Assembly: GCF_014205135.1 (NCBI RefSeq)
Contig: NZ_JACHMY010000001.1
Span: 7,626,001 to 7,690,000, forward strand
DNA: 64,000 nt
Source: Kribbella italica
Lineage (GTDB): Bacteria > Actinomycetota > Actinomycetes > Propionibacteriales > Kribbellaceae
Direction: 5' to 3'
The position numbers and the translations under genes are program-made. The notes under the pieces are model-generated. The model worked only from the letters and a program-made list of their open reading frames with translations. It did no database searches and was not told the DNA's origin. Shown piece by piece: positions 1 through 8,652 of the stretch (position 1 is its first letter; the number at the start of each line of letters is the position of its first letter).

Positions 1-705
1 CAGCCCATCGGTCACCACGCCCGGCGCCGTCGGTGAACAACCGTAGGCATCCTTGCCGTCGATCGCCCGCGCCGAGTCCAGAATGCGCCGCAGCAGCGCG
101 TGATCGTTGCCGAAGGCACTCAAATGCACGCCGTCGACGACGCGGACCTCCTCGAGCCAGCCGTGGTCGTAGCGGTACACGCCGGGGGACCGGCCGACCT
201 CGCCGAACCACAGGTGAGGGACTCGGCCGGCCGGCGCAGGGACCGGCCCGCAGTCCTGCAGCGTCACGGCGCTGCGCACCGGTCGGCCGACCTGCGCCGT
301 CTTCGGCACGGCGTACGACGGATGCGCGTAGGTGATCGGCGGACAGGTCCACAGGTGGCTGTAGAAGGTGTCCGTCCAGCTGTCCGGGACCTGCACCTGC
401 ACGGTGTCGTAGGACTCCCAGTGCCAGCCGTCGGCGGACCTGAACACCGCTCCGTCGGAAGGCGCGGAGGACGGGACGGTCGGCTTCGCAACCGGAACCG
501 GCCCGTCGCGCAGCACCCCCACACCGGTCATCGACGCGGCGACCGCCGTACAGGCCAGGACGCCGGTGCCGGCGGCGCGGGCGCGGTGACGACGGCGGAG
601 CCGGTGGCGGACGTCGGCGAGCAGGGTCTCGCCGGTCGGGGCGTGGTCCGCGTACGTCGTCAGGGCGCGGGCGATCACGTCGCAGGGGTCAGTCGAGGAG
701 TTCAC
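1..705 (-). CDS. Putative membrane partner of ECF sigma factor (partial)
   Basis: The frame opens with GTG at 705, overlapping the stop of the upstream sigma-factor gene (GTGA), and stays open to the window edge, so at least 235 residues are visible and the C-terminus is missing. A basic stretch near residues 30-40 (HRLRRRHRARA) is followed by one hydrophobic segment near residues 40-60, then a presumably extracytoplasmic Pro/Ser linker and a soluble domain containing an HLWTCPPITYAH stretch. I do not recognise the soluble domain. Position, translational coupling to the sigma gene and the single membrane segment are typical of proteins encoded behind SigE-family ECF sigma factors; an anti-sigma role is inference, and I see no zinc-finger anti-sigma motif. 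Confidence 0.6.
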   Translation of the reverse strand, partial: MNSSTDPCDVIARALTTYADHAPTGETLLADVRHRLRRRHRARAAGTGVLACTAVAASMTGVGVLRDGPVPVAKPTVPSSAPSDGAVFRSADGWHWESYDTVQVQVPDSWTDTFYSHLWTCPPITYAHPSYAVPKTAQVGRPVRSAVTLQDCGPVPAPAGRVPHLWFGEVGRSPGVYRYDHGWLEEVRVVDGVHLSAFGNDHALLRRILDSARAIDGKDAYGCSPTAPGVVTDGL

Positions 706-1199
706 AGCTGCTCGACCTCCTTCAGGGTTGCGCGCAGGGACGACAGGGCGCGATGGATCTGGGAGCGGACCGTGGCCGCCGTACAGCCGAGGATCTCGGC
801 GATGTCGGCGTCCGGTAGGCCTTCGTAGTAGCGCAGGACGACGGCCGCGCGCTGCCGGGTCGGCAAGGAGGCGCAGAGCCGCCAGACCGCGTCGGCGTCG
901 GCGTACGACGTCGCGTGGTCGGCGCCGACGACCACCGCCAGCGCCGAGGGGTCGTCGACCGGCGTCTCGCGCCGGAAGAAGCGCCGCCAGCGCGAGATGT
1001 CGGCGTTGACGATGCAGCGCCGGACGTAGGCGTCAGGGTCCGCGCCGATCCGCGACCAGCGCGGGTACGCCGCGATCAGCGCGTCCTGCACCGCCTCCTC
1101 GGCCCGCCCGCGGTCGCGGGTGATCAGGTAGGCGAAGCGCAGCAACCCGGCGCCCCGGTGCGACACCCAGGTGTCGAAGTCCGGTGGATCGTCTGTCAT
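702..1199 (-). CDS. SigE-family ECF RNA polymerase sigma factor
   Basis: A 165-residue sigma-70 family protein that should direct RNA polymerase to a small regulon. Region 2 is visible in the first half (LLRFAYLITRDRGRAEEAVQDAL) and region 4 at the end (LPTRQRAAVVLRYYEGLPDADIAEILGC, then TVRSQIHRAL), the compact two-domain layout of actinobacterial SigE-like ECF factors. The ATG at 1199 is preferred because GGAGGGG lies 6 nt upstream; an in-frame GTG five codons earlier lies on that ribosome site and is unlikely. It is translationally coupled to the next gene. The signal sensed is unknown. Confidence 0.9.
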   Translation of the reverse strand: MTDDPPDFDTWVSHRGAGLLRFAYLITRDRGRAEEAVQDALIAAYPRWSRIGADPDAYVRRCIVNADISRWRRFFRRETPVDDPSALAVVVGADHATSYADADAVWRLCASLPTRQRAAVVLRYYEGLPDADIAEILGCTAATVRSQIHRALSSLRATLKEVEQL

Positions 1200-1250
1200 C
1201 TGGTCCCCTCCCACGTCCTAACCACGCCGCGGGACGGCCAGACGTTGCAT

Positions 1251-2474
1251 CTACTCCGAATCAGGCGGCGCCGTCGGCAGCGCCAGCTTCTCGTCCGGCT
1301 TGGCGGCCAGGACGTTGGCGACGTACGAGCGGGCGGCCTCCATCGTGTCGACCTCGTGGCCGGCCTGCTCGGACAGGAACCAGCGGTGCTCGAGCACCTC
1401 GTGGAAGACCTCGGCGGGCTCCAGCTTGCGCTTCAGGTCGCGCGGGACCGAGCGGACCACCGGCTCGAAGACGTCGGTCAGCCACTCGTGCGCGACGATC
1501 TCCTCGTCCTCGTTCTGCTGGTCGGTCGAGGCGGCGTACGAGTCGAGGTCGTTGAGCAGCCGGCGGGCCTGGTTCTCCTCGACGTCCAGGCCGGTCAGCC
1601 GCAGCAGCCGGCGGGAGTGGTGCCCGGCGTCGACGACCTTCGGCTGGATCCGGACCTGGCTGCCGTCCCAGTCGGTGATGATGTCGATCTCGGCGACGTC
1701 GAAGCCGAGCTCGTTCAGCCGCCGGATCCGGGAGTCCAGCCGGTGGATCTCGTCGGTGGCGAACTCCTCCGGCGCGGTCAGCTCGGCCCACAGCGCGTCG
1801 TACCGGTCGTTGATCGACTGGACGGTCTCCATCGGGTCGATGGCGTCGTCGAGCAGACCGCCTTCCTGCAGGTCGAGGAACTCGCCGAACAGGTTGATCT
1901 CGGCGGTGTAGAGGTCGTGCGCGCGCTGCCCGTCGGAGATGTCCTGGTGCAGCTCGCCGGTCTCGGCGTCGACCAGGTACGCCGCGAAGGCGCCCGCGTC
2001 GCGGCGGAACAGCGTGTTCGACAGCGAGCAGTCGCCCCAGAAGAAGCCGAGCAGGTGCAGCCGGACGATCAGCGCGACCAGGGCGTCGATCAGCCGGTTC
2101 ACGGTGTCGGGCCGGAGCGTGCTGGAGAACAGCGCCCGGTACGGCAGGGAGAACTGCAGGTGCCGGGTGACCAGGATCGAGTCGAGCGGTTCGCCGTTCT
2201 GGTCCAGCCGGTCGGTGATCACGCCGACCGGTTCGACCGAGGGGGAGTCCAGCCGCTCGAGGTCGCGCAGCAGGCGGTACTCGTGCATGGCGAGGTGCTC
2301 CATCACCTCCTTGATCGCGTAGACGCTCCCGTTCACCCGGACGAAGCGGACCACGTGCCGCGAGATACCGCGGGGGAGCGCGACCAGCTGGTCCTCGGGC
2401 CAGTCCTCCAGCGGGACGTCCCAGGGCAGTGAGAGCAGACCGGTGTCCGGACGGGTGGCGACGAAACGAGGCAC
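1251..2474 (-). CDS. DUF4032 domain protein
   Basis: A 407-residue cytosolic protein that begins VPRFVATRPDTGLLSLPWD, which is typical of the actinobacterial DUF4032 family. The central part resembles a kinase-like or lipopolysaccharide-kinase fold: VYAIKEV near residue 55 looks like an ATP-binding lysine strand, and LLGFFWGDCSLSNTLF resembles a catalytic loop with an HGD-like motif altered to WGD. No enzymatic activity is established for the family to my knowledge. The GTG at 2474 has no good ribosome site but has a CACACT hexamer 7 nt upstream, compatible with a leaderless transcript. It is divergent from the LacI gene at 2601, so the operator at 2564-2577 could affect it too. Confidence 0.8.
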   Translation of the reverse strand: MPRFVATRPDTGLLSLPWDVPLEDWPEDQLVALPRGISRHVVRFVRVNGSVYAIKEVMEHLAMHEYRLLRDLERLDSPSVEPVGVITDRLDQNGEPLDSILVTRHLQFSLPYRALFSSTLRPDTVNRLIDALVALIVRLHLLGFFWGDCSLSNTLFRRDAGAFAAYLVDAETGELHQDISDGQRAHDLYTAEINLFGEFLDLQEGGLLDDAIDPMETVQSINDRYDALWAELTAPEEFATDEIHRLDSRIRRLNELGFDVAEIDIITDWDGSQVRIQPKVVDAGHHSRRLLRLTGLDVEENQARRLLNDLDSYAASTDQQNEDEEIVAHEWLTDVFEPVVRSVPRDLKRKLEPAEVFHEVLEHRWFLSEQAGHEVDTMEAARSYVANVLAAKPDEKLALPTAPPDSE

Positions 2475-2550
2475 GGGGACCAGTGTGGCAGTTTCCTGCG
2501 GCGGAAGCCTGTGACGGCCGCGGGCCCGAGACGAAGATCTGTCACAACCT

Positions 2551-2577
2551 GAACGCAAGTGAACGCAAGTACTTGCG
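2551..2577. promoter_or_regulatory. LacI-type operator upstream of the sugar-operon regulator
   Basis: GAACGCAAGT is tandemly repeated at 2551-2560 and 2561-2570, and the second copy runs into the perfect 14 bp palindrome CGCAAGTACTTGCG at 2564-2577. It lies between the DUF4032 gene and the LacI gene, 23 bp before the latter's start. The core GCAAG-N2-CTTGC is the same as in the palindrome upstream of the second LacI gene (16447-16462). LacI proteins bind such dyads as dimers, so this is most simply an autoregulatory operator. Confidence 0.75.
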
Positions 2578-2600
2578 AAATGTGGCGTAGAGTTTGCGTC

Positions 2601-3608
2601 ATGACTCGACGACTTGCTGAGGTGGCGAAGAAGGTCGGCGTCAGTGAGGCGACCGTGAGCCGGGTGCTGAACGGCAAGCCCGGCGTCTCCGAGGCGACCC
2701 GGGAAGCGGTGCTCACCGCGCTCGACGTACTCGGGTACGAGCGGCCGACCCAGCTGCGCGGCGACCGCGCACGACTGGTCGGCCTGGTGCTGCCGGAGTT
2801 GCAGAACCCGATCTTCCCGGCGTTCGCCGAGGTGGTCGGTGGCGCGCTGGCGCAGCAAGGTTTCACCTCCTTGCTCTGCACCCGGACGGTCGGCGGCGTG
2901 TCCGAGGCGGACTACGTCGACCTGCTGCTCCAGCAGCAGGTGTCCGGCGTCGTCTTCGCCGGCGGTTTCTACGCCCAGGCCGACGCGCCGCACGCCCACT
3001 ACGAGCTGATCCAGGAGCGCAAACTGCCGACGGTCCTGGTCAACGCGGCCGTCGACCATTTGGGCTTCCCGCAGGTCTCGTCCGACGACTTCGTCGCCGC
3101 CGAGATGGCGATCGGGCACCTGCGCGCGCTCGGGCACCAGAAGATCGGCCTGGTCCTCGGCCCGCGCGACCACATCCCGTCGCGGCGCAAGCTGGAGGCG
3201 TTCATGGGGTCGCCCGAGGCGGATCCGGCGCTGGTCGAGCACACGATGTTCTCGCTCGAGGGCGGGCACGCGGCCGCGACCCGGCTGGTCAAGCAGGGCG
3301 TCACCGGCATCGTCTGCGCCAGTGACATCCTCGCGCTCGGCGCGATCCGCGCGGTGCGCCGGGCCGGCCTGGCCGTGCCGGACGACGTCTCGGTGATCGG
3401 GTACGACGACTCCGCGATGATGAACTGCACCGACCCGCCGCTGACCACGGTCCGGCAGCCGATCGACGCGATGGGCCGGGCCGCCGTCGACATGCTGGTC
3501 GCGCTGATCGAGCGCGCCGCCGTACCGGCCGACGAGCTGCTCTTCGAGCCCGAGCTCGTGGTCCGGGCGTCGACCGCGCGCCTCAGAACGGCACCGATCC
3601 CCGTCTGA
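2601..3608 (+). CDS. LacI-family transcriptional regulator of the maltose-type operon
   Basis: A 335-residue regulator. The N-terminal helix-turn-helix is RLAEVAKKVGVSEATVSRVLNGK, followed by the LacI hinge and a periplasmic-binding-protein-like effector domain ending with the typical GYDDSAMMNCTDPPLTTVRQP stretch. It is likely to bind a maltodextrin or related sugar and repress the importer genes that start 160 bp downstream. The ATG at 2601 is chosen because the helix-turn-helix begins directly after it and a TAGAGT hexamer ends 7 nt before it, suggesting a leaderless mRNA. The recognition helix is identical to that of the LacI paralogue at 16507. It is separated from the importer operon by a strong terminator. 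Confidence 0.93.
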   Translation: MTRRLAEVAKKVGVSEATVSRVLNGKPGVSEATREAVLTALDVLGYERPTQLRGDRARLVGLVLPELQNPIFPAFAEVVGGALAQQGFTSLLCTRTVGGVSEADYVDLLLQQQVSGVVFAGGFYAQADAPHAHYELIQERKLPTVLVNAAVDHLGFPQVSSDDFVAAEMAIGHLRALGHQKIGLVLGPRDHIPSRRKLEAFMGSPEADPALVEHTMFSLEGGHAAATRLVKQGVTGIVCASDILALGAIRAVRRAGLAVPDDVSVIGYDDSAMMNCTDPPLTTVRQPIDAMGRAAVDMLVALIERAAVPADELLFEPELVVRASTARLRTAPIPV

Positions 3609-3621
3609 CGTCAGCACGACC

Positions 3622-3659
3622 AGAGGTGGAGTGGGCTTCGGCCCGCTCCACCTCTTTTT
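3622..3659 (+). terminator. Rho-independent terminator after the LacI gene
   Basis: Stem AGAGGTGGAG (3622-3631) pairs with CTCCACCTCT (3646-3655), with an inner GGGC/GCCC stem capped by a TTCG tetraloop and a T run at 3654-3659. It separates the regulator from the importer operon, so the operon needs its own promoter. Confidence 0.92.
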
Positions 3660-3677
3660 GTCCTCAGTAGTTTCTTT

Positions 3678-3722
3678 CTTGCAACATTCGATCGAAGTAT
3701 TGCGCACATCCGGTCGTCTTGC
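3678..3722. promoter_or_regulatory. Candidate control region of the sugar importer operon
   Basis: The 100 bp between the terminator and the binding-protein gene contain two CTTGC half-sites 40 bp apart (3678-3682 and 3718-3722), the first within TTGCAA, and a perfect 10 bp palindrome TTCGATCGAA at 3687-3696. CTTGC/GCAAG is the half-site seen in both LacI-gene operators of this window and resembles the CTTGCAG elements bound by Streptomyces MalR. The promoter hexamers are not clear. Confidence 0.45.
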
Positions 3723-3767
3723 CTACGGTACGGACCACATCGGCAGTATCGAGGGAAGGGCAGATCG

Positions 3768-5147
3768 ATGAGGACAACGAGCCACCGCAGGGCACTCGGC
3801 CTGTTGCTCGTCGCGGGACTGGGGCTGACGGCCGCGTCCTGCGGATCGGGGGACGACGAACCGGCCGCGCAGGGCAGCGGCGGCGCCGACCAGAAGGTGA
3901 CCATCACCGTCGGTTGCCAGCCGCCGAAGAGCAACCCGAAGGAGCGGGCCGGCTGGGACGAGGACGTCGCGGCGTTCCAGGCCGCGCACCCGAACATCAC
4001 CGTCCAGAGCAAGGACGCCTTCCCCTGTATCAACCCCGACACCTTCCAGGCGAAGCTGGCCGGCGGTACCCAGGAGGACGTCTTCTACGTCTACTACACC
4101 GACGTCCAGAAGATCATCAAGGCCAAGCAAGCCGCCGACATCAGCGAGTACGTCGGCAGCGTGAAGGCGCTGAACGACGTCCGCCCGGACGTCAAGGGCG
4201 TCTTCAACGACGGCGACAAGACGTACGGCGTCCCGCGCAACAACTACAACATGGGCCTGGTCTACAACCGCAAGCTGTTCACCCAGGCCGGGCTGAACCC
4301 CGACGCGCCGCCGAAGACCTGGGCCGAGGTGCAGGAGGCGGCCAAGAAGATCGCCGGGCTCGGCGCCGGCTACACCGGCTTCGGCGAGTACTCCGCCGGC
4401 AACACCGGCGGCTGGCACTTCGCGGCGTCGCTGTACGCCCGCGGCGGCTCGATGGTCAGCGAGGACGGCAAGTCCGCGGCGTTCAACAGCGCCGAGGGCA
4501 AGGCCGTGCTGGAGAACCTCAAGCAGATGCGCTGGAACGACAACTCCATGGGCAGCAAGCAGCTGCTGCAGTGGGAGGACCTGATGCGCATGATGGGCTC
4601 GGGCAAGCTCGGCATGATGATCGGCGCGCCGGACGTCGTGCAGTCGGTCAACAACGACTTCCAGGGCAAGTTCGAGGACTACGGCGTGACCGCCGTCCCG
4701 GAGTCCGAGGGCAAGGCGTCGCTGTCCGGCGGCGACGGCTACATGTTCAACCCGAAGGCGACGCCGGAGAAGATCAAGGCCGGCCTGCTCTGGCTCGAGT
4801 TCCACGAACTCACTCCTGGTCAGGGCCAGTTCAACTACGAGCGCGCCAAGGCCCAGGGCCGCCCGGTCGGACTGCCGATCCCGGACCTGTACGGCGACAC
4901 CGCCCCCGGCAAGGAGATCGTCGCGCTGCGCAAGAAGTTCGCGACCGTGCCGGTGGACCACTTCACGCCGTACGTGTCGGTGCAGGGCAGCATCACCAAC
5001 AAGCTCGAGCCGCCGAAGGCGCAGGAGCTGTACGCCGTACTCGACGTGGCCATGTCCGCGGTCCTGACCCGCAAGGACGCCGACATCGACAAGCTGCTCT
5101 CGGACGCCGAGGGCAAGGCGAACAAGATCCTCGCCAAGAACACCTGA
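3768..5147 (+). CDS. Sugar ABC transporter substrate-binding lipoprotein (MalE-like)
   Basis: A 459-residue extracellular solute-binding protein of the carbohydrate (family 1) type. The signal peptide ends in a lipobox (LTAASC, Cys about residue 25) followed by a Gly/Asp/Ala linker, so it should be lipid-anchored outside the membrane. The ATG follows GGGAAGGGCAG. Next to two sugar permeases and a GH13 alpha-glucosidase it most likely captures maltose, maltodextrins or another alpha-glucoside. The stop codon overlaps the next start (TGATG), so the genes are translationally coupled. Substrate assignment is by context only. Confidence 0.92.
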   Translation: MRTTSHRRALGLLLVAGLGLTAASCGSGDDEPAAQGSGGADQKVTITVGCQPPKSNPKERAGWDEDVAAFQAAHPNITVQSKDAFPCINPDTFQAKLAGGTQEDVFYVYYTDVQKIIKAKQAADISEYVGSVKALNDVRPDVKGVFNDGDKTYGVPRNNYNMGLVYNRKLFTQAGLNPDAPPKTWAEVQEAAKKIAGLGAGYTGFGEYSAGNTGGWHFAASLYARGGSMVSEDGKSAAFNSAEGKAVLENLKQMRWNDNSMGSKQLLQWEDLMRMMGSGKLGMMIGAPDVVQSVNNDFQGKFEDYGVTAVPESEGKASLSGGDGYMFNPKATPEKIKAGLLWLEFHELTPGQGQFNYERAKAQGRPVGLPIPDLYGDTAPGKEIVALRKKFATVPVDHFTPYVSVQGSITNKLEPPKAQELYAVLDVAMSAVLTRKDADIDKLLSDAEGKANKILAKNT

Positions 5148-6076
5148 TGGCCACTGTCACCGCCAAACCGCTGGTGCGCCGCTCCCCGAACCAGGGAGCG
5201 GCGCGCCGCGCGGTCGGCCGGAACCTCACGGCGTACGGGTTCCTGTGCGGGGCGCTGATCTGTTTCGCCTTCTTCTCCTGGTACCCGATGATCCGGGAGA
5301 TCGTGCTGAGCTTTCAGCAGACCAACTTCGTCGACCCGCCGCAGTGGGTCGGCCTGGAGAACTTCCGGACCGTGTTCGCCGACCCGGCGTTCCGGTCCGC
5401 CTGGCTGAACACCGCGGCGTTCAGCGGACTGGCGCTGGTGGTCGGGTACGTCATCCCGTTCGTGCTGGCCGTCGTACTGAACGAGCTGCGGCACGCCAAG
5501 GCGTACCTGCGGTTCGTCGTCTACCTGCCGGTGATGCTGCCCCCGGCGGTCGGGGTGCTGCTGTTCAAGTGGTTCTACGACCCGGGCGCGGGCCTGTTCA
5601 ACCAGGTCCTCGACGTCTTCCACATCCCGCCGCTGGCGTGGCTGGACTCGACCAGTACGGCGCTGATCTCGCTGGTGATCGTCTCGACCTGGATGAACCT
5701 CGGCACCGGCACGTTGATCTACCTGGCCGCGCTGCAGTCCATCCCCGGCGACCTGTACGAGTCCGCCGAGCTGGACGGCGCCGGCCTGTTCCGCCGGGTC
5801 TGGCACGTCACCGTGCCGCAGACCAAGCTGATCCTGCTGGTGATGCTGCTGCTCCAGATCGTCGCGACCATGCAGGTCTTCATCGAGCCGTACCTGCTGA
5901 CCGGCGGTGGCCCGGAGAACGCGACCGTCACGGTGGCCTACCTGATGTACCAGTACGCCTTCAACTTCGGCGACTTCGGCGGCGGTGGTGCGCTCGGCCT
6001 GATGCTGATGGTCGTGCTGCTCGTCTTCTCCGCGTTCTACCTGCGCGTCTCGCGTGACAACGAAGGTGGCCGATGA
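5147..6076 (+). CDS. Sugar ABC transporter permease (MalF type)
   Basis: A 309-residue inner-membrane permease with about six transmembrane helices, the first near residues 28-50 (FLCGALICFAFFSWYPM). The EAA cytoplasmic loop for docking the ATPase is visible as ESAELDGAGLFRRVWHVTVP. It forms the channel heterodimer with the next gene. It starts within the stop codon of the binding-protein gene and overlaps the next gene by ATGA, so all are one operon. No ATPase gene is in this operon; the MsiK-like ATPase at 15202-16281 is the candidate energiser. Confidence 0.93.
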   Translation: MATVTAKPLVRRSPNQGAARRAVGRNLTAYGFLCGALICFAFFSWYPMIREIVLSFQQTNFVDPPQWVGLENFRTVFADPAFRSAWLNTAAFSGLALVVGYVIPFVLAVVLNELRHAKAYLRFVVYLPVMLPPAVGVLLFKWFYDPGAGLFNQVLDVFHIPPLAWLDSTSTALISLVIVSTWMNLGTGTLIYLAALQSIPGDLYESAELDGAGLFRRVWHVTVPQTKLILLVMLLLQIVATMQVFIEPYLLTGGGPENATVTVAYLMYQYAFNFGDFGGGGALGLMLMVVLLVFSAFYLRVSRDNEGGR

Positions 6077-7041
6077 CAACCACGTTGCAACCCCAACCGG
6101 TGCTCCCGGCAACTACTCCCGAACCGGTCCCGCCCGCGCGGAAGAAGCGGCGCAAGGGCAAGGCGTACGAGACCCGCACGCTGGTCTCGCCGCTGTCGCT
6201 GCGGACCTGGCACGGCAAGCTGGTCTACTGGACCGTCCTGGTCGTCGTGGTGGTCGGCTTCACCATCGCCTTCGTCTTCCCGCTGTACTGGATGGTGACC
6301 GGCGCGCTGAAGTCACCGGACGAGCTGGCCCAGATCCCGCCGAGCTTCTTCCCCAAGGACTACGACTTCGGGGTCTACAAGGAAGCCTGGGAGCAGCTCC
6401 AGCTCGGCGTCTTCCTGCGTAACACCGCCCTGTACGCCGGCGGCGCGTGGCTGTTCACACTGCTGGTCGACGTCACCGCGGCGTACGCGCTGTCCAAGCT
6501 GCGGCCGTTCTTCGGCAAGCTGATCCTCGGCCTGATGCTGGCGACGCTGATGATCCCGCCGATGGTGCTGCTGCTGCCGACGTACCTGGTCGCCAAGGAC
6601 GTGCCGCTGTTCGGCTTCAACCTGCTGAACACCCCGTGGGCGATCTGGTTGCCCGCGGCAGCGAACGGCTTCTTCATCTTCCTGCTCAAGCGGTTCTTCG
6701 ACTCGATCCCGCGCGAGCTGCTGGAGGCGGCCGAGATCGACGGCGCGTCGCCGGTGCGGATCCTGTGGTCGATCGTGCTGCCGGTGTCCCGGCCGATCCT
6801 CGGGGTGGTGTCGATCCTGTCGGTCGTCACGGTCTGGAAGGACTTCGTCTGGCCGCTGCTGGTGCTGCCGGAGACCGACAAGATGTCGATCAGCGTCGGG
6901 ATCGCGTCGCTGTCGGCGCAGATGCCGCAGAACGTGCTGATCGCCTCGCTGGTGATCGCGTCGCTGCCGACGATCCTGGTCTTCTTCGTGTTCCAGCGCA
7001 GCATCATGGCGGGTCTGACCGCCGGCAGCCTCAAGGGCTGA
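6073..7041 (+). CDS. Sugar ABC transporter permease (MalG type)
   Basis: A 322-residue permease, the second half of the channel. A basic cytoplasmic N-terminus (RKKRRKGK) precedes the first membrane helix near residues 53-75. The EAA loop is EAAEIDGASPVRILWSIVLPV. The C-terminus QRSIMAGLTAGSLKG is typical of MalG-type subunits, whose tail contacts the ATPase in characterised transporters. The start overlaps the upstream stop (ATGA). Confidence 0.93.
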   Translation: MTTTLQPQPVLPATTPEPVPPARKKRRKGKAYETRTLVSPLSLRTWHGKLVYWTVLVVVVVGFTIAFVFPLYWMVTGALKSPDELAQIPPSFFPKDYDFGVYKEAWEQLQLGVFLRNTALYAGGAWLFTLLVDVTAAYALSKLRPFFGKLILGLMLATLMIPPMVLLLPTYLVAKDVPLFGFNLLNTPWAIWLPAAANGFFIFLLKRFFDSIPRELLEAAEIDGASPVRILWSIVLPVSRPILGVVSILSVVTVWKDFVWPLLVLPETDKMSISVGIASLSAQMPQNVLIASLVIASLPTILVFFVFQRSIMAGLTAGSLKG

Positions 7042-7070
7042 CGCCCCCACCCACACCCCTAAGGAGAAGC

Positions 7071-8615
7071 ATGTCGGAAACATGGTGGCGCGGAGCCGCG
7101 ATCTACCAGGTGTACCTGCGGAGCTTTGCCGACGGCAACGGTGACGGGATCGGCGACCTGGCCGGTCTGCGGGCGAAGCTGCCCTACCTGGCCGACCTCG
7201 GGGTCGACGCGATCTGGCTGAACCCCTGGTACCCGTCCCCGATGGCCGACGGCGGGTACGACGTCGCCGACTACCGCGCGATCGAGCCCAGCTTCGGCAC
7301 CCTGGCCGAGGCCGAGGCGTACATCGAGGAGGCCCACGCGCTCGGTATCAGAACCATCATCGACATCGTGCCGAACCACGGCTCGGACCAGCAGGACTGG
7401 TTCGTCGAGGCACTGGCGGCCGGTCCCGGGTCTCCAGAGCGTGAGCGGTTCCTGTTCCGCGCCGGTCGCGACGGCGGTCTGCCGCCGAACGACTGGCAGT
7501 CGATCTTCGCCGGCCCGGCGTGGACGCAGGTGCCGGACGGGGAGTGGTACCTGCACCTGTTCGCGCCCGAGCAGCCGGACTTCAACTGGCGCAACCCGGA
7601 GGTGGTCGAGGAGTTCCACGCCATCCTGCGGTTCTGGCTGGACCGCGGCGTCGACGGCATCCGGATCGACAGCGCCGCCGTCCTGTTCAAGGATCTGGAC
7701 AACGTCGAGGAGTCCTACACCGACCACGACGAGGTGCACGAGGTGTACCGCGGCTGGCGGGCGATCACGGACGCGTACGAGGGTCGCTTCCTGGTCGGCG
7801 AGATGTGGATGCCGGACCAGGAACGGTTCGCGCTCTACCTGCGCCAGGACGAGATGCAGACCGCGTTCAACTTCGACTTCCTGTCCCGCCCGTGGGACGC
7901 CGACGAGCTGCGGGCCTCGATCGACCTGACGCTGACCACGCACGTCCCGATCGGCGCACCGCCGACCTGGGTGCTGTCGAACCACGACGTCACCCGCCCG
8001 GTCACGAAGTACGGCCGCCCGGACACGTCGTTCTCGCACCAGGACCGCAAGCACGGCATGCCCACCGACCTCGTCCTCGGCGAACGCCGCGCCCGCGCCG
8101 CCGCCCTGCTGGCGATGGCGTTGCCCGGTGGCCTGTACGTCTACCAGGGCGAAGAACTCGGCCTGCCCGAGGTCGAGGACCTCCCCGACGCCTTGCTCCA
8201 GGACCCGATCTTCGCCCGCTCCCACGGCACCGACCGCGGCCGCGACGGCTGCCGCGTCCCGATCCCGTGGTCCGGCAAGGAACCCCCGTTCGGCTTCGGC
8301 GCCGGTACGCCGTGGCTACCGCAACCCGCCGACTGGAAGAACCTCACCGTCGAGTCCCAGCAAGCCGACCAGAACTCGATGCTCGCCCTCTACCGCGACG
8401 GCCTGCGCATCCGCCGTACCGAACTTGGCGACGGCGTCCTCACCTGGCTCGACTCCGCCCCCGGCGTCCTCACCTTCACCCGCGACTCAACCCTCACCTG
8501 CATCGTCAACCTCACCCCCGACCCCATCGACCTCCCCGCCGGACAGATCCTGCTGACCAGCTCCCCACTGGACGAAGGCCGCCTCCCGTCCGACACGACG
8601 GCCTGGGTCCGCTAG
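7071..8615 (+). CDS. GH13 alpha-glucosidase
   Basis: A 514-residue cytosolic glycoside hydrolase family 13 enzyme with no signal peptide. Region I is DIVPNHGS; the nucleophile lies in GIRIDSA (Asp200), the acid/base in VGEMW (Glu244) and the transition-state Asp in SNHD (Asp306). Length and motifs fit exo-acting alpha-glucosidases (oligo-1,4/1,6-glucosidase or AglA-like) that release glucose from imported malto-oligosaccharides. AGGAGA lies 5 nt before the ATG at 7071, and the gene follows the permeases by 29 nt, so import and hydrolysis are expressed together. Linkage preference cannot be read from sequence. Confidence 0.92.
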   Translation: MSETWWRGAAIYQVYLRSFADGNGDGIGDLAGLRAKLPYLADLGVDAIWLNPWYPSPMADGGYDVADYRAIEPSFGTLAEAEAYIEEAHALGIRTIIDIVPNHGSDQQDWFVEALAAGPGSPERERFLFRAGRDGGLPPNDWQSIFAGPAWTQVPDGEWYLHLFAPEQPDFNWRNPEVVEEFHAILRFWLDRGVDGIRIDSAAVLFKDLDNVEESYTDHDEVHEVYRGWRAITDAYEGRFLVGEMWMPDQERFALYLRQDEMQTAFNFDFLSRPWDADELRASIDLTLTTHVPIGAPPTWVLSNHDVTRPVTKYGRPDTSFSHQDRKHGMPTDLVLGERRARAAALLAMALPGGLYVYQGEELGLPEVEDLPDALLQDPIFARSHGTDRGRDGCRVPIPWSGKEPPFGFGAGTPWLPQPADWKNLTVESQQADQNSMLALYRDGLRIRRTELGDGVLTWLDSAPGVLTFTRDSTLTCIVNLTPDPIDLPAGQILLTSSPLDEGRLPSDTTAWVR

Positions 8616-8618
8616 TAC

Positions 8619-8650
8619 GGAAGGGGGGCGCCTGCCCGCGCCCCCCTTCC
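8619..8650. terminator. Bidirectional terminator between GH13 and DUF4396 genes
   Basis: A perfect 12 bp stem, GGAAGGGGGGCG (8619-8630) with CGCCCCCCTTCC (8639-8650), and an 8 nt loop, lies exactly between two convergent genes. There is no long T run, as is common in high-GC actinobacteria. Confidence 0.8.
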
Positions 8651-8652
8651 CG

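Noticed and set aside
1251..3707. Minus-strand frame that would fuse the DUF4032 protein to about 410 extra N-terminal residues
   Set aside because: The added part is antisense to the LacI gene and has no domain; the DUF4032 family's usual N-terminus starts at 2474.
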